Below, in pieces: positions 48,616-60,073 of a DNA stretch of 64,000 nt. Each line of letters starts with the position of its first letter. Positions within the stretch are counted from its first letter, which is position 1. The stretch is taken from the NCBI RefSeq assembly GCF_026625865.1, contig NZ_CP113067.1, positions 3,372,787 to 3,436,786 of the forward strand. The letters are read 5' to 3'. The stretch is from Microbacterium sp. SL75 (lineage in GTDB: Bacteria; Actinomycetota; Actinomycetes; Actinomycetales; Microbacteriaceae). The notes beneath the pieces were generated by a model. It ran no database searches. It had not been told where the DNA came from and saw only the letters and a program-made list of their open reading frames with translations. The translations under genes were made by a program, and so were the position numbers.

Positions 48616-51585
48616 TCAGCCCGCCGCGCTCACGAGCTCTCGCTCGGCGTCGCCGCTGTCGACCGCGGCGGTGTTGCGCTGCGTGCCGGTACGGCCGGTC
48701 TCGAGGAGCTCTGCCAGGAACGAGCCGGTGTGGCTGCCCTCGACCTTCGCGACCTGCTCGGGAGTTCCCGTGGCAACGATCGTGCCTCCGCCGGCGCCTC
48801 CCTCGGGGCCGAGGTCGATGACCCAGTCCGAGCTCTTGATGACGTCGAGGTTGTGTTCGATCACGATGACGGTGTTGCCCTTGTCGACGAGGCCGTTCAA
48901 GACCTTGAGCAGCAGCGAGACGTCCTCGAAGTGCAGACCCGTGGTGGGCTCGTCGAGCACGTAGATCGACCGGCCGTTGCTCCGACGCTGCAGCTCGGTC
49001 GCGAGCTTGACGCGCTGCGCCTCACCGCCCGACAGCGTGGTCGCCGACTGCCCCAGACGGACGTATCCGAGACCCACGTCGACGAGGGTCTTGAGATAGC
49101 GGTGGATCGCCTGGATGGGCTCGAAGAACTCCGCCGCCTCGGAGATCGGCATCTCGAGGACCTCGGCGATGTTCTTCCCCTTGTAGTGCACCGAGAGGGT
49201 GTCGCGGTTGTACCGCTTGCCGTGGCATACCTCGCAGTCGACGTAGACGTCGGGGAGGAAGTTCATCTCGATCTTGAGCGTGCCGTCGCCCGAACACGCC
49301 TCGCAGCGCCCGCCCTTGACGTTGAAGCTGAAGCGCCCGGCCTGGTAGCCGCGCACCTTCGCCTCGGGCGTCTCGGCGAACAGGCTGCGGATGCGGTCGA
49401 AGACCCCGGTGTAGGTCGCCGGGTTCGAGCGCGGGGTGCGCCCGATCGGCGCCTGATCGACGTGCACGACCTTGTCGAGGTTGTCGAGACCGGTCACGCG
49501 CGTGTGCTTGCCCGGAACGCGACGCGCACCGTTCAGCTTCGAGGCGAGGACTTCGTACAGGATGCCGTTCACCAGCGTCGACTTGCCCGAACCGCTCACG
49601 CCGGTCACCGCCGTCAGCACCCCCAGGGGGAAGTCGGCCGTGACGTTCTGCAGGTTGTTCTCGCGCGCGCCGACCACCGTGACCTGACGCTTCTTGTCGA
49701 TCTTGCGGCGCTTCTTCGGCGCCTCGATCGATCGGCGGCCGGAGAGGTAGGCACCCGTCAGGGAGTTCTCGTCGGTCAGCAGGCCGGAGAGCGGACCGGA
49801 GTGCACGACATTGCCGCCGTCGACGCCGGCGCGGGGCCCGATGTCGACGACCCAGTCGGCCGCGTGGATGGTCTCTTCGTCGTGCTCGACCACGATGAGC
49901 GTGTTGCCGAGGTCGCGCAGAGTCTCGAGCGTCTGGATGAGGCGGCGGTTGTCGCGCTGATGCAGACCGATCGAGGGCTCATCGAGCACGTAGAGCACGC
50001 CGGTCAGCCCCGACCCGATCTGTGTGGCGAGGCGAATGCGCTGCGCTTCTCCGCCCGAGAGCGTGCCGGCCGCGCGGCCGAGGCTCAGGTAGTTCAGGCC
50101 CACCTGCAGCAGGAAGTCGAGTCGCGCGCGGATCTCACGCAACACCGCCGCGGCGATCGTGGCCTCGCGGTCGGTCAGCGTCAGCTGCGAGAAGAACTCC
50201 CGCGCATCGGCGAGGCTCATGCGCGAGGCCGCCGCGATCGAGGTGCCGTCGACGAGCACCGCGAGAACCTCGGGCTTGAGCCGATCGCCGTCGCACACCG
50301 CGCAAGGCACCTCGCGGAGGTACTCCGACCAGCGCTGGCGCTGGGTGTCGGACTCGGCCTGCAGGTACTGACGCTCGATGTAGGGCACGACGCCCTCGAA
50401 GCCCGACGAGTACCGCATCTCGCGGCCGTAGCGGTTCTTCCACTTGACCGTGACCTTGTAGTTCTCACCGCGGAGCACCGCCTGCTGCACGTCGTGCGAG
50501 AGGTCCTTCCACGGCGTGTCGAGCGAGAACTCCAGATCGCGCGCGAGCCCCTCGAGAAGCCGCTCGTAGTACTGGAAGAGCCCCTTGCCCTGGGTCGTCC
50601 ACGGCAGGATCGCGCCGTCGCGGATGGAGAGCTCCTCGTCGCCCAGCATGAGGTCGACGTCGACCGACATGCGCGTTCCGAGGCCGGAGCAGACGGGGCA
50701 CGCACCGAAGGGCGCGTTGAACGAGAACGTGCGCGGTTCGATCTCGGTGAGCTGCAGCGGGTGCCCGTTGGGGCACGCCAGCTTCTCGGAAAACGACTGC
50801 CAGGCGTCATCGCCCTCTTCGTCGACGTAATTGACCTGCATGATGCCGCCGGCGAGCCCCATCGCCGTCTCGACGGAGTCGGTCACGCGGCTGAGGTTGT
50901 CTCCGGATGCCACGAGTCGGTCGACGACGACCGCGATGTCGTGCTTGTAGCTCTTCTTCAGCGTCGGGGGCTCGGCCAGCTGCACCAGCTCGCCATCGAC
51001 CACCGCACGGGCGTAGCCCTTCGCGCTGAGCTCCTTGAAGAGGTCGACGAACTCCCCCTTCTTCTGAGTGACCACGGGGGCGACGATCTGGTAGCGCGTG
51101 CGCTCGGGAAGCTCCATGAGCTGGTCGGCGATCTGCTGGACCGTCTGCCGCTGGATGCGCGCTCCGCAGTCGGGGCAGTGGGGCACGCCGACGCGCGCCC
51201 AGAGCAGACGCATGTAGTCGTGGATCTCGGTGATCGTGCCGACCGTCGAGCGGGGGTTGCGGTTGGTCGACTTCTGGTCGATGGAGACCGCGGGACTCAG
51301 CCCCTCGATGAAGTCGACGTCGGGACGGTCGACCTGCCCGAGGAACTGTCGCGCGTACGCGCTGAGCGACTCCACATAGCGGCGCTGGCCCTCCGCGAAG
51401 ATGGTGTCGAAGGCGAGGCTCGACTTTCCCGAGCCCGACAGACCGGTGAAGACGACGAGCGAATCACGCGGGATGTCGAGGTCGACGTTCTTCAGGTTGT
51501 GGACGCGTGCACCCCGGACACTCAGCTTTCCACTGGTACCGGAATTCGCGGACGGCGAGGGAGAGACGACAGGAACGATGGGCAC
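48616..51585 (-). CDS. uvrA: Excinuclease ABC subunit A
   Basis: A 989-residue UvrA with two ABC-type ATPase modules. The first Walker A is GLSGSGKSS (48-56) and the second is GVSGSGKST. Zinc modules are [21 protein letters not shown] and [29 protein letters not shown]. Signatures are [12 protein letters not shown] and [12 protein letters not shown]. It detects damage and loads UvrB. The GTG at 51585 has no Shine-Dalgarno sequence. A RecA_NDp-type promoter ends 6 bases upstream, predicting a leaderless, damage-induced transcript for the whole uvrA-uvrC-rapZ-whiA operon. Confidence 0.97.
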   Translation of the reverse strand: MPIVPVVSPSPSANSGTSGKLSVRGARVHNLKNVDLDIPRDSLVVFTGLSGSGKSSLAFDTIFAEGQRRYVESLSAYARQFLGQVDRPDVDFIEGLSPAVSIDQKSTNRNPRSTVGTITEIHDYMRLLWARVGVPHCPDCGARIQRQTVQQIADQLMELPERTRYQIVAPVVTQKKGEFVDLFKELSAKGYARAVVDGELVQLAEPPTLKKSYKHDIAVVVDRLVASGDNLSRVTDSVETAMGLAGGIMQVNYVDEEGDDAWQSFSEKLACPNGHPLQLTEIEPRTFSFNAPFGACPVCSGLGTRMSVDVDLMLGDEELSIRDGAILPWTTQGKGLFQYYERLLEGLARDLEFSLDTPWKDLSHDVQQAVLRGENYKVTVKWKNRYGREMRYSSGFEGVVPYIERQYLQAESDTQRQRWSEYLREVPCAVCDGDRLKPEVLAVLVDGTSIAAASRMSLADAREFFSQLTLTDREATIAAAVLREIRARLDFLLQVGLNYLSLGRAAGTLSGGEAQRIRLATQIGSGLTGVLYVLDEPSIGLHQRDNRRLIQTLETLRDLGNTLIVVEHDEETIHAADWVVDIGPRAGVDGGNVVHSGPLSGLLTDENSLTGAYLSGRRSIEAPKKRRKIDKKRQVTVVGARENNLQNVTADFPLGVLTAVTGVSGSGKSTLVNGILYEVLASKLNGARRVPGKHTRVTGLDNLDKVVHVDQAPIGRTPRSNPATYTGVFDRIRSLFAETPEAKVRGYQAGRFSFNVKGGRCEACSGDGTLKIEMNFLPDVYVDCEVCHGKRYNRDTLSVHYKGKNIAEVLEMPISEAAEFFEPIQAIHRYLKTLVDVGLGYVRLGQSATTLSGGEAQRVKLATELQRRSNGRSIYVLDEPTTGLHFEDVSLLLKVLNGLVDKGNTVIVIEHNLDVIKSSDWVIDLGPEGGAGGGTIVATGTPEQVAKVEGSHTGSFLAELLETGRTGTQRNTAAVDSGDAERELVSAAG

Positions 51586-51591
51586 CTGTTA

Positions 51592-51614
51592 AGTCTAGGT
51601 CGGACCTCCGACAT
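51592..51614 (-). promoter_or_regulatory. RecA_NDp/PafBC-type DNA-damage promoter of uvrA
   Basis: On the minus strand: ATGTCGGAG (51614-51606), 8 bases, TAGACT (51597-51592). The -10 ends 6 bases before the GTG start at 51585. Confidence 0.8.
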
Positions 51615-51689
51615 CGGCCCCGGGTTCGCCCCGGGCGCACGGATGTGCGAGAGTGCGGCACGCGTCGCGCCGCAGGCCCGCCGTGCGGC

Positions 51690-52118
51690 TCAGCCCTTCG
51701 ACGGCCCGGCGAAAGGAGCGAGCCCGTCGCGAAGCGCTGCGAGAGCGTCCGCGTCGACGCCGACCCGCGCCATGATCTTGCCCGGTACCTCGAGGGCTGC
51801 AGCCCGCAGCGCTCGACCTTCGTCGGTGAGGTCGATGTCGAGCACGCGCTCGTCGTCGCTGCGGCGCGCGCGAGCGACCCTCCCCTGCGCCTCGAGGCGC
51901 TTGACCAGCGGCGACAGGGTGGCAGGCTCCATCGCGAGTTCCGCGGCCAGGGCGCCGAGCGAGCGAGGCGCCTGATCCCACAGCGCCAGCATCACCAGGT
52001 ACTGCGGGTGCGTCAGACCGAGCGGCTCCAGCACGGGTCGGTAGATCGACACGACGTTGCGCGCCGCCGTCACCAGGGCGAAACAGACCTGGTTCTCGAG
52101 CTTGAGCGGGTCGTTCAC
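51690..52118 (-). CDS. MarR/OhrR-family redox-type transcriptional regulator
   Basis: A 142-residue MarR-family regulator of the OhrR subgroup. LENQVCFALVTAARNVVSIYRPVLEPLGLTHPQYLVMLALWD keeps the OhrR peroxide-sensing Cys (Cys12) and YRPLLEPLG-type helix. The winged helix (LGALAAELAMEPATLSPLVKRLEAQGRVARAR, SDDERVLDIDLT) follows. The GTG at 52118 has GGAGGAGGG upstream. A palindrome in the divergent promoter region is its likely operator. No ohr peroxidase gene is next to it, so the target gene may be the divergent zinc-ribbon gene or lie elsewhere. Confidence 0.85.
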   Translation of the reverse strand: MNDPLKLENQVCFALVTAARNVVSIYRPVLEPLGLTHPQYLVMLALWDQAPRSLGALAAELAMEPATLSPLVKRLEAQGRVARARRSDDERVLDIDLTDEGRALRAAALEVPGKIMARVGVDADALAALRDGLAPFAGPSKG

Positions 52119-52132
52119 GCGCCCTCCTCCCA

Positions 52133-52150
52133 ATTAGTTAGTACACTAAT
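52133..52150. promoter_or_regulatory. Candidate MarR/OhrR operator in the divergent promoter region
   Basis: The inverted repeat ATTAGT-N6-ACTAAT (52133-52150) lies between the divergent marR-type gene (start 52118) and the zinc-ribbon gene (start 52155). It is markedly AT-rich against its surroundings, has the half-site geometry of MarR-type operators, and overlaps a candidate -10 (TACACT, 52142-52147) for the zinc-ribbon gene. Confidence 0.65.
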
Positions 52151-52154
52151 GATC

Positions 52155-52391
52155 ATGACACAAAAGGATGCCGACCGTCCGCCCCTGCGCGAGCGTGTCC
52201 GCGAGGCCGGCGGTTGGTACCAGTACCTCAACACGCGTCTCATTCGCGTCGCCGGTCCCGCGTCCGTCGGCCCCTACGAAACCACTCCGGAGCCCGTCCG
52301 GACGGGACGCCCCTGTCCGCTGTGCGGGCACGCGATGACGGAGCATTCCGTCGACCGCTCGGGGCCGAAGCCGTTGCTGCACTGCCCGTGA
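52155..52391 (+). CDS. Small zinc-ribbon-like protein of unknown function
   Basis: A 78-residue protein with Cys54/Cys57 (CPLCGH) and His76/Cys77 near the end, a plausible single zinc site, preceded by an Arg-rich N-terminus and GGWYQYLNTRLIRVAGPASVGPYE. It starts at ATG 52155; an in-frame ATG at 52149 is an alternative. No Shine-Dalgarno sequence is visible, and TACACT at 52142-52147 could give a leaderless mRNA. It is divergent from the OhrR-like gene and probably under its control. Function is not recognised. Confidence 0.7.
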   Translation: MTQKDADRPPLRERVREAGGWYQYLNTRLIRVAGPASVGPYETTPEPVRTGRPCPLCGHAMTEHSVDRSGPKPLLHCP

Positions 52392-52576
52392 CGCACTGAC
52401 GGCGCACCCACCATTCGCCGCCGACGAGGACGCCACCTCCCCGGCGACCGAAGCCGCATGAGCATTCCATCCGAACGCGCACGGAGGGCGATCGCGCGCT
52501 CGACGCCGCCGACGCCCAGAGTGACGAGCGTGACGCGCCGGCGCACGACGAGTTCCGCGTGTCAGAACCCGCGGGC

Positions 52577-54646
<2,070 letters not shown>

Positions 54647-54652
54647 GCTTCC

Positions 54653-54675
54653 AGCGTAGGCGGGGCCTCCGACAT
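54653..54675 (-). promoter_or_regulatory. RecA_NDp/PafBC-type DNA-damage promoter of uvrB
   Basis: On the minus strand: ATGTCGGAG (54675-54667), 8 bases, TACGCT (54658-54653). The -10 ends 6 bases before the ATG at 54646. Confidence 0.8.
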
Positions 54676-54727
54676 CGGGGGCGGGTTGCGTTCGCCGTGC
54701 GCGAGCGCTCGGCCTCTGTACGCCGGG

Positions 54728-55348
54728 TCAGGCCCCTCGGTTCCACCGTTCCCAGAGCTCGTCGACCTGCCGACGGGTGGCATCCAGGTCTATCGACGTG
54801 TCGATGACGACGTCGGCCAGCGCGAGCCGATCCTCCTCACTCGCCTGCGAGCCGATGCGGGCACGCGCCTCGGCCTCGGTGAGGCCGCGACTCTCGACGA
54901 GACGTCGCACGCGAAGCTCCGCGGGGCAGTGCGCCACCACGACGAGGTCCCAGGAGTCGGCGCCGCGGGCCTCGGCGAGCAGCGGCACGTCGTACACGAT
55001 CACTGCGGCCGGGTCGGCGGCGCGGGCTTCGGCGAACCGGCGCTCCGACTCGATCCGCACCGCCGGGTGCACCAGAGCGTTCAAACGCGCGAGCCGATCG
55101 GGGTGCCCGAACACGAGAGACCCGAGCGCGGGCCGATCGAGCGAGCCGTCCGGGCGCAGCACCCCCGCACCGAACTCCCCCGCGATCTCCTCGAGCACGG
55201 CGGATCCGGGAGCCTGCACTTCCCGCACGATGGCGTCCGCGTCGACGACGACGGCTCCACGGTCGGCGAGAAGGGCGGCGATGGTGGACTTGCCGGAGGC
55301 GATCCCACCCGTCAACGCGAGAAGAGGCACTCGACGAGGATGCCACAT
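54728..55348 (-). CDS. coaE: Dephospho-CoA kinase
   Basis: A 206-residue P-loop kinase for the last step of coenzyme A synthesis. Walker A is GGIASGKST (14-22), with DADAIVREV and the VYDVPLLAEARGADSWDLVVVAHCP block typical for CoaE. ATG 55348 is chosen because GGAAGGA lies a few bases upstream. It precedes uvrB by 81 bases on the same strand, but uvrB has its own promoter in that gap. It is divergent from the receiver gene. Confidence 0.93.
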   Translation of the reverse strand: MWHPRRVPLLALTGGIASGKSTIAALLADRGAVVVDADAIVREVQAPGSAVLEEIAGEFGAGVLRPDGSLDRPALGSLVFGHPDRLARLNALVHPAVRIESERRFAEARAADPAAVIVYDVPLLAEARGADSWDLVVVAHCPAELRVRRLVESRGLTEAEARARIGSQASEEDRLALADVVIDTSIDLDATRRQVDELWERWNRGA

Positions 55349-55442
55349 CCGCACGTCCTTCCACCGGGGAGGCGTGCCGCCGCCCCGTCGTCTAAAATCC
55401 CCCCAGGCCGCTCGCCCGAATCGGCCCGACGAAAGCTCCGCC

Positions 55443-55817
55443 ATGACCGCATTGCACACCACGGTGGTGATAGAGGACGACCTCGACATCCGCCTCCTCG
55501 TGACGGCGGTGCTCGAGAGCGCCGGATACGTCGTCCACGCGGCAGCCACGGGCCTCGACGGTATCGAACTCGTCCGCCGACACGACCCGATCGTGACGAC
55601 GCTCGACGTGAGCATGCCGGGCATAGACGGCTTCGAGACCGCTCGCCGCATCCGTACCTTTAGCGACACCCGCATCCTCATGGTGAGCGCGAGAGCGGAC
55701 GAGGACGAACAGCGGGCGGGGCGCGAGGCCGGTGCCGACGATTACCTCACCAAGCCGTTCCGTCCCCGCGAACTCCGTCAGCGAGTCGCCGAGCTCGCCC
55801 AGTCGGCACGGGGCTGA
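55443..55817 (+). CDS. Stand-alone response-regulator receiver domain
   Basis: A 124-residue protein made only of a CheY-like receiver. Acidic pocket Glu11-Asp12-Asp13 (IEDD), phosphoacceptor Asp55 (TTLDVSMPG), switch Ser in MVSAR and Lys104 (YLTKPFRPREL) are all present. No output domain follows, so it probably acts by protein-protein contact or as a phosphate relay. It ends 9 bases from the convergent end of the GGDEF-like gene, which is downstream of a histidine kinase; a shared phosphorelay is plausible but unproven. GAAAG lies 8 bases before the ATG. A TAAAAT hexamer at about 55393 may be its -10. Confidence 0.88.
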   Translation: MTALHTTVVIEDDLDIRLLVTAVLESAGYVVHAAATGLDGIELVRRHDPIVTTLDVSMPGIDGFETARRIRTFSDTRILMVSARADEDEQRAGREAGADDYLTKPFRPRELRQRVAELAQSARG

Positions 55818-55826
55818 GTCCCGCTC

Positions 55827-56984
55827 TCACGCGAGACCGAACGCCTGCTCCCCCGTCGCCGCGGCACGGGCGGCGGCCTCGTCGGCGCGGCTCGTGAGGG
55901 CTTGCGCACGGTAGCCGTGATCTGCGGCCAATGCCACTCCGACGCCCACCGCCGGTACGACGGCCGCGCCCAGTCGCGCGAGATCCGCGACCACCCGTTC
56001 GTGCAAGACGCGAGCGGCGCGACGGACATCTGTCGTCGGCGTCGTCGTGAACGCGACCGCGAGGCCGGCGGCATCCGTCTCCCCCACCAACGCCATCGTC
56101 GGCGCATGCCGCCGCACTGCGGCGCGCACCTCGAGAGCCAGGCGTTCGGCGTCGTCGGGGCCGAAGGCCACCGCGACGCGCTTGAGATCGTCGATGCGGA
56201 TGCCGATCACACACACTCCCTCGCCGGCGGCCTGTGCGCGAGTGCAGATGATGGCGAGAGTGGCCTCGAAGGATTCGCGGAACAGCACGCCGTTGGTATC
56301 GACCGCGAGTCGTCGTGTCTCCGCCGTTCCGCGAAGGGCCGACTCATTCGCCCGGAGCACCGAAGTCACCACGACCGCCGCGATCAGAAGCGAGATCGTG
56401 AGGAACGCCGAGACGCGCGTATCGAAGACGTTGCGGAACAGATCGCTGTCGGGTCCGAGCCACAGGAACACCACGACACGCGCGAGGAACCACACCGTTT
56501 CGATCGCGAGCACCGCGGTCAGGCCCGAGGAACTCCATCGCCGGCCGATGGCCGCGCGTCGCGTCTCGATCGCTCCGGTGGCCGCGAACACGGCATTGCC
56601 CAGGAAGAAGGGCACTGCCCCCGCCCACGAGCCGCCTTCGGGACCCGCGACGAGAGCCGAGACGACCACGACGATCACCGTCGCGCTGAGAAAGAGCGCC
56701 GGGCGGCGCACAGGTCGCCCGTTGAAGGCGACGCAGCCCAGCCAGATGAAACCCGTCGCCGCGACGAACGCGCCGTTGCCCACCGCGACCGCGAAGTACA
56801 CGTCGGGCAGGAGCAGCCACGCCAGGTAGCACGTCGCCGAGAACGTGCCGGACAGGTAGGCGCTCGCCCACAGACGCCCGGGCAGCCCGTCCTTGAGCAT
56901 GAGCGTGTCGAGCAGGTACATCACCGTCGAGGCGACGATGACCAGCGTCGCCGCCGCCTGCAGGGTGAGGACGTCGAAGTTCAC
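55827..56984 (-). CDS. Membrane protein with degenerate GGDEF domain
   Basis: A 385-residue protein with about six to seven N-terminal helices (1-205) and a C-terminal domain resembling a diguanylate cyclase (about 225-380; IRIDDLKRVAVAFGPDDAERL, VHERVVADLARLG). Where active enzymes have GGDEF it has VGETDAAGLAVAF, so catalytic activity is unlikely. It may be a sensor or c-di-GMP/partner-binding protein. The GTG start overlaps the histidine-kinase stop by 4 bases, so the two are co-translated. Confidence 0.78.
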   Translation of the reverse strand: MNFDVLTLQAAATLVIVASTVMYLLDTLMLKDGLPGRLWASAYLSGTFSATCYLAWLLLPDVYFAVAVGNGAFVAATGFIWLGCVAFNGRPVRRPALFLSATVIVVVVSALVAGPEGGSWAGAVPFFLGNAVFAATGAIETRRAAIGRRWSSSGLTAVLAIETVWFLARVVVFLWLGPDSDLFRNVFDTRVSAFLTISLLIAAVVVTSVLRANESALRGTAETRRLAVDTNGVLFRESFEATLAIICTRAQAAGEGVCVIGIRIDDLKRVAVAFGPDDAERLALEVRAAVRRHAPTMALVGETDAAGLAVAFTTTPTTDVRRAARVLHERVVADLARLGAAVVPAVGVGVALAADHGYRAQALTSRADEAAARAAATGEQAFGLA

Positions 56985-58600
56985 GGGGTCTCCCTCGGTT
57001 GGCGGGGTAGCCGGACGATGAAGGTCGCACCTTCACCCGCCGCCGTATTCACGGTGATCTCGCCCCCATGGGCGCGGACGAGGTCACGGCTGATGGCCAG
57101 CCCCAGGCCGCTGCCATGGGTCGAGGATTTGCGTACGGCATCGCCCCGGAAGAAGCGCTCGAACAAGCGCCCCTGCTCGCTCGCGCTGATCCCCGGCCCG
57201 TCGTCGGAGATCGTCACCGTCACCGAGTGCGGATCGTCGTCGACCGACACGAGGACCGAACCCCCGCGCGGGTTGTACTTGACGGCATTCGACATCAGAT
57301 TGTCGATGACCTGGCGAACGCGACGTCCGTCCACCAGAGCCTGCGCGGGCGGGAGCGTGCCCGTCTCGATCCGGATGCCTCGGTCATGTGCCCGCGGAGC
57401 GATCGACTCGATCGCCGAGCGGACGATGGCGGAGACGTCGGTGGGGCGGAGGTCGAGTTCGACGCCGAAGCCCTCGCGTGAGGTGGACGACACCGCGAGG
57501 ATGTCTGCGACGAGCTCGAGCAACCGCGAGGCGTTGCGCTCAGCGACCTCCAATCGGTCACGCGTGCCGAGGTCGAGGGTCTCGTCGTCGAGAGCGAGCT
57601 CGAGGTAACCGATGATCGAGGTCAGCGGCGTGCGCAACTCGTGCGAGACACTCGCCACGAGGTCCTCGCGGGCGCGGCGCGCCTGCTCCTCCACGGTGAC
57701 GTCACGAGACACCACCACCCCACCGACCTCCCCGCTATCGCTCTCGGGCAGACGTCGCGAGGTGACGCTGAGGGCACGGCGGTCCTCACCGGGTGAGCCG
57801 TACCAGACCACCTCCGCCTCGAAGGCCTCGCCCGATCGCGCGCGCGCCAGCGGCGCGGCATCGGGGGCGATCGCCGTGGAGCCGTCGGCGGCGAACACGG
57901 CGATCTCGCGTCCGAAGGCGTCGGTGCTGTTCAGCAGGAGCCCGTGGGCGGTGTTGGTGACCGAGAACTCCCCCGAGGGAGTGATGCGCGTCACGCCGAA
58001 GTCGACGGCATCCAGGACTTCGGTCACCAGGTCTTCCTGGCGCCGGGCGCGATCGAGAGCGCGACGTAGCTCAGCCGATTGCTTCTCGAGCAGGACGCGT
58101 TGAGCGCGACCGCGGCGCGCGGTGAGGGCGGCCATCGATGCGAGCGCCGTGACCGTGAACGGCAGGACCAACGTCGACGACGAGAACCGCTGCAGGTCAT
58201 CCGTCACGAGCTGATGGACCATGACGACCGAAACCGTCAGCGAGACGGCGATGATCCCGCGAAGGCCGAACACCGTCCCGATCCAGATCGCGGGGAAGGT
58301 CCACAGCAGGCCGAGACCCGACATCGGAGCGCTCTCGCGCATCGCAGCGATCGCCACGACGTCGACGATGGGGAGCAGCCCGACCACCCACCTCGGCATC
58401 CCCTGCCACGGAACCAGGACGGCCGCGATCGCCCCCGCGAAGACGAGGGCGGTGCCCGCGAAGAACAGCGACGCGTGGACGACCTGCCCGACCGCGATCG
58501 ACACGACCACACCCAGGAGGGTCGCCGCAGCGAGCAACGTCTGACTCGCCATGATGCTGCGGCGCAGACCGTAGCGCTCGCTCGAGGTCGGGGGCGCCAT
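56981..58600 (-). CDS. Sensor histidine kinase with multi-helix membrane domain and PAS domain
   Basis: A 539-residue kinase. Residues 15-155 hold about five to six transmembrane helices and 190-305 a PAS-like domain. The HisKA domain contains the phosphorylated His320 (ASVSHELRTPLTSIIGYLEL). The ATPase has the N box NLMSNAVKYNP, G1 DDGPGIS and G2 GSGLGLAIS. ATG 58600 is chosen; TATCGT 7 bases upstream may be a -10 for a leaderless transcript. A longer upstream frame exists. The likely partner is the stand-alone receiver at 55443. The signal is unknown. Confidence 0.88.
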   Translation of the reverse strand: MAPPTSSERYGLRRSIMASQTLLAAATLLGVVVSIAVGQVVHASLFFAGTALVFAGAIAAVLVPWQGMPRWVVGLLPIVDVVAIAAMRESAPMSGLGLLWTFPAIWIGTVFGLRGIIAVSLTVSVVMVHQLVTDDLQRFSSSTLVLPFTVTALASMAALTARRGRAQRVLLEKQSAELRRALDRARRQEDLVTEVLDAVDFGVTRITPSGEFSVTNTAHGLLLNSTDAFGREIAVFAADGSTAIAPDAAPLARARSGEAFEAEVVWYGSPGEDRRALSVTSRRLPESDSGEVGGVVVSRDVTVEEQARRAREDLVASVSHELRTPLTSIIGYLELALDDETLDLGTRDRLEVAERNASRLLELVADILAVSSTSREGFGVELDLRPTDVSAIVRSAIESIAPRAHDRGIRIETGTLPPAQALVDGRRVRQVIDNLMSNAVKYNPRGGSVLVSVDDDPHSVTVTISDDGPGISASEQGRLFERFFRGDAVRKSSTHGSGLGLAISRDLVRAHGGEITVNTAAGEGATFIVRLPRQPRETP

Positions 58601-58690
58601 GGCCTCGACGATAGCGTTTCGCTCACGTCGGGCACCGTCAGAGCACCGCGGCACGCCGTTCAGCGAGTGTTCACGCCCCGACCCACGGGG

Positions 58691-59365
58691 TCAGAAGCCG
58701 AAATCGCCCCCGAAATCCCCACCGAGATCGCCTCCGCCGGCGTCGATCGCCCCCGGGTCGGCGCCTCCGGGATCGGACATCGCGGGGTCGGGCTGCGCAT
58801 CCGCCGCCGCACCGTCGGCGTAGCCCGCGTCGTACCCCGGATCGAACATCGCCCCGACGAGAGCCGAGCCGACGACGTATCCGCCGATGGTTCCGAGCAT
58901 CGACGCCCCGAGCATGGAGCCGAATCCCGGGCCGTTCGAGAACCCCCGTCCCCCGAAAGTGCGCTCCATGAAGCCGGGCTGCGAGTACTCCGCTCGCGTG
59001 GCCGCACGGGCCAGAGTGGCCGGGTCGTCACTCGCGGGACGCTCCGCGGGAGCCAGCCCCGACGACAACTCGGCGAGAACCTGCTGACGCTGCCCCTGGG
59101 TCAAGCGGCCGAAGGCCTCGGCGTGCACCTGCTCGACGGTCTCGGGCGGAGCCGTGCGCAAGAGGTACCGGTAGCGCTCGATGGCCTGACGGTCGTCTTC
59201 GGATCCGGATGCCGGGGGCCCCGGCGCCGCAGCCTGCGCCGGCGGAGGTGCGTACCGGCCGCCCGCCTCGCGGGATCCGCTCACCGGAACGTGCGGCGTC
59301 GGAACCTCGGGGGTGCGCCGCGACGTTTCGTCGCCGGAGCCGAACAGTCGGTCGAACAGTCCCAT
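58691..59365 (-). CDS. Conserved protein with Gly-rich membrane-associated C-terminus
   Basis: A 224-residue protein. It starts MGLFDRLFGSGDET, then has a Pro/Ala-rich linker. A conserved helical block AIERYRYLLRTAPPETVEQVHAEAFGRLTQGQRQQVLAEL (about 61-100, here given in part) resembles an actinobacterial family of unknown function. A Gly/Ala-rich segment with glycine-zipper spacing (GSMLGASMLGTIGGYVVGSA) may insert in the membrane. The tail is Gly/Asp repeats ending GGDFGF. Function is unknown. Confidence 0.72.
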   Translation of the reverse strand: MGLFDRLFGSGDETSRRTPEVPTPHVPVSGSREAGGRYAPPPAQAAAPGPPASGSEDDRQAIERYRYLLRTAPPETVEQVHAEAFGRLTQGQRQQVLAELSSGLAPAERPASDDPATLARAATRAEYSQPGFMERTFGGRGFSNGPGFGSMLGASMLGTIGGYVVGSALVGAMFDPGYDAGYADGAAADAQPDPAMSDPGGADPGAIDAGGGDLGGDFGGDFGF

Positions 59366-59515
59366 GGTGTCGCCTCTCGAGTCGTGTCCCCGAACCCTAA
59401 AGCCCGGCGCTCAGAAGCTCCTGGGTCTTGCGCGCTGCATGCACGGCGTTCCGGTGAGCTGTCCGGAGCGGCAGCCGAGACGGCACCATCGAGAGAGTCC
59501 GAACCCCCGGACCCC

Positions 59516-60067
59516 TCATCCGCTCCGTGCGATCGCCGCGCTCGTCCAGCGGGCGTAGAGGGCCCATGGGTCGTCGACGCCCGCGGCCAGCCCGGTCACG
59601 TGCGCATCGAGTGCCGGGCTCCGGCGGAACCACTCGGTCCTGCCGAAGCGCTCCTCAGCGAAGAGGGCATGGCGGCGGCGCTCCAGCGAACGGTCCCCCG
59701 GCTCGAGAGCGAGAAGCTCGTCGTGCCAGATCGCCGAGAGCCGTTGACGGGGGCTCGCGGTGGTGCCGATCTTGATGCGGTCCTCGAACCTCAGGTAGTA
59801 GACCACGTCCACTCGTGGGGGTGGGAGTTCGTCGTCGACGGTTTCCCCGTGCCGCCACTCGCACACCGCGCACAGCCACCCGCTCGGCCATCGCACGCCC
59901 AGGCGCGAGCCGCAGAGCCGACAGGGCGACGGCAGAACATCGGTCACCCCCTCGGTCGAAGCCGCCCAGTCCGCGCTGACGGCCAGGTGCCACACGCACA
60001 GGGTCACCGGCGCAAGAGGATCGGACGGCTCGTGACACTCCGGCACGAGGCAGTCAGGGGTGGACAT
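59516..60067 (-). CDS. Zinc-finger GIY-YIG (T5orf172-like) nuclease-family protein, predicted DNA-damage inducible
   Basis: A 183-residue protein. The first 70 residues carry two likely zinc sites: Cys6/Cys11/Cys24/His27 and Cys49/Cys52/Cys66/Cys69. The C-terminal domain (about 87-165) is a GIY-YIG nuclease fold of the T5orf172/MUG113 kind: VVYYLRF, KIGTT (99-103), RQRL, then SLERRRHALFAEERFGRTEWF with the conserved Glu and Arg/His. A RecA_NDp-type promoter lies exactly 6 bases before its ATG, so it should be a leaderless, damage-induced gene. A role in DNA repair or restriction is inferred from fold and promoter; it has not been described to my knowledge as a PafBC target. Confidence 0.82.
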   Translation of the reverse strand: MSTPDCLVPECHEPSDPLAPVTLCVWHLAVSADWAASTEGVTDVLPSPCRLCGSRLGVRWPSGWLCAVCEWRHGETVDDELPPPRVDVVYYLRFEDRIKIGTTASPRQRLSAIWHDELLALEPGDRSLERRRHALFAEERFGRTEWFRRSPALDAHVTGLAAGVDDPWALYARWTSAAIARSG

Positions 60068-60073
60068 GCGCTC

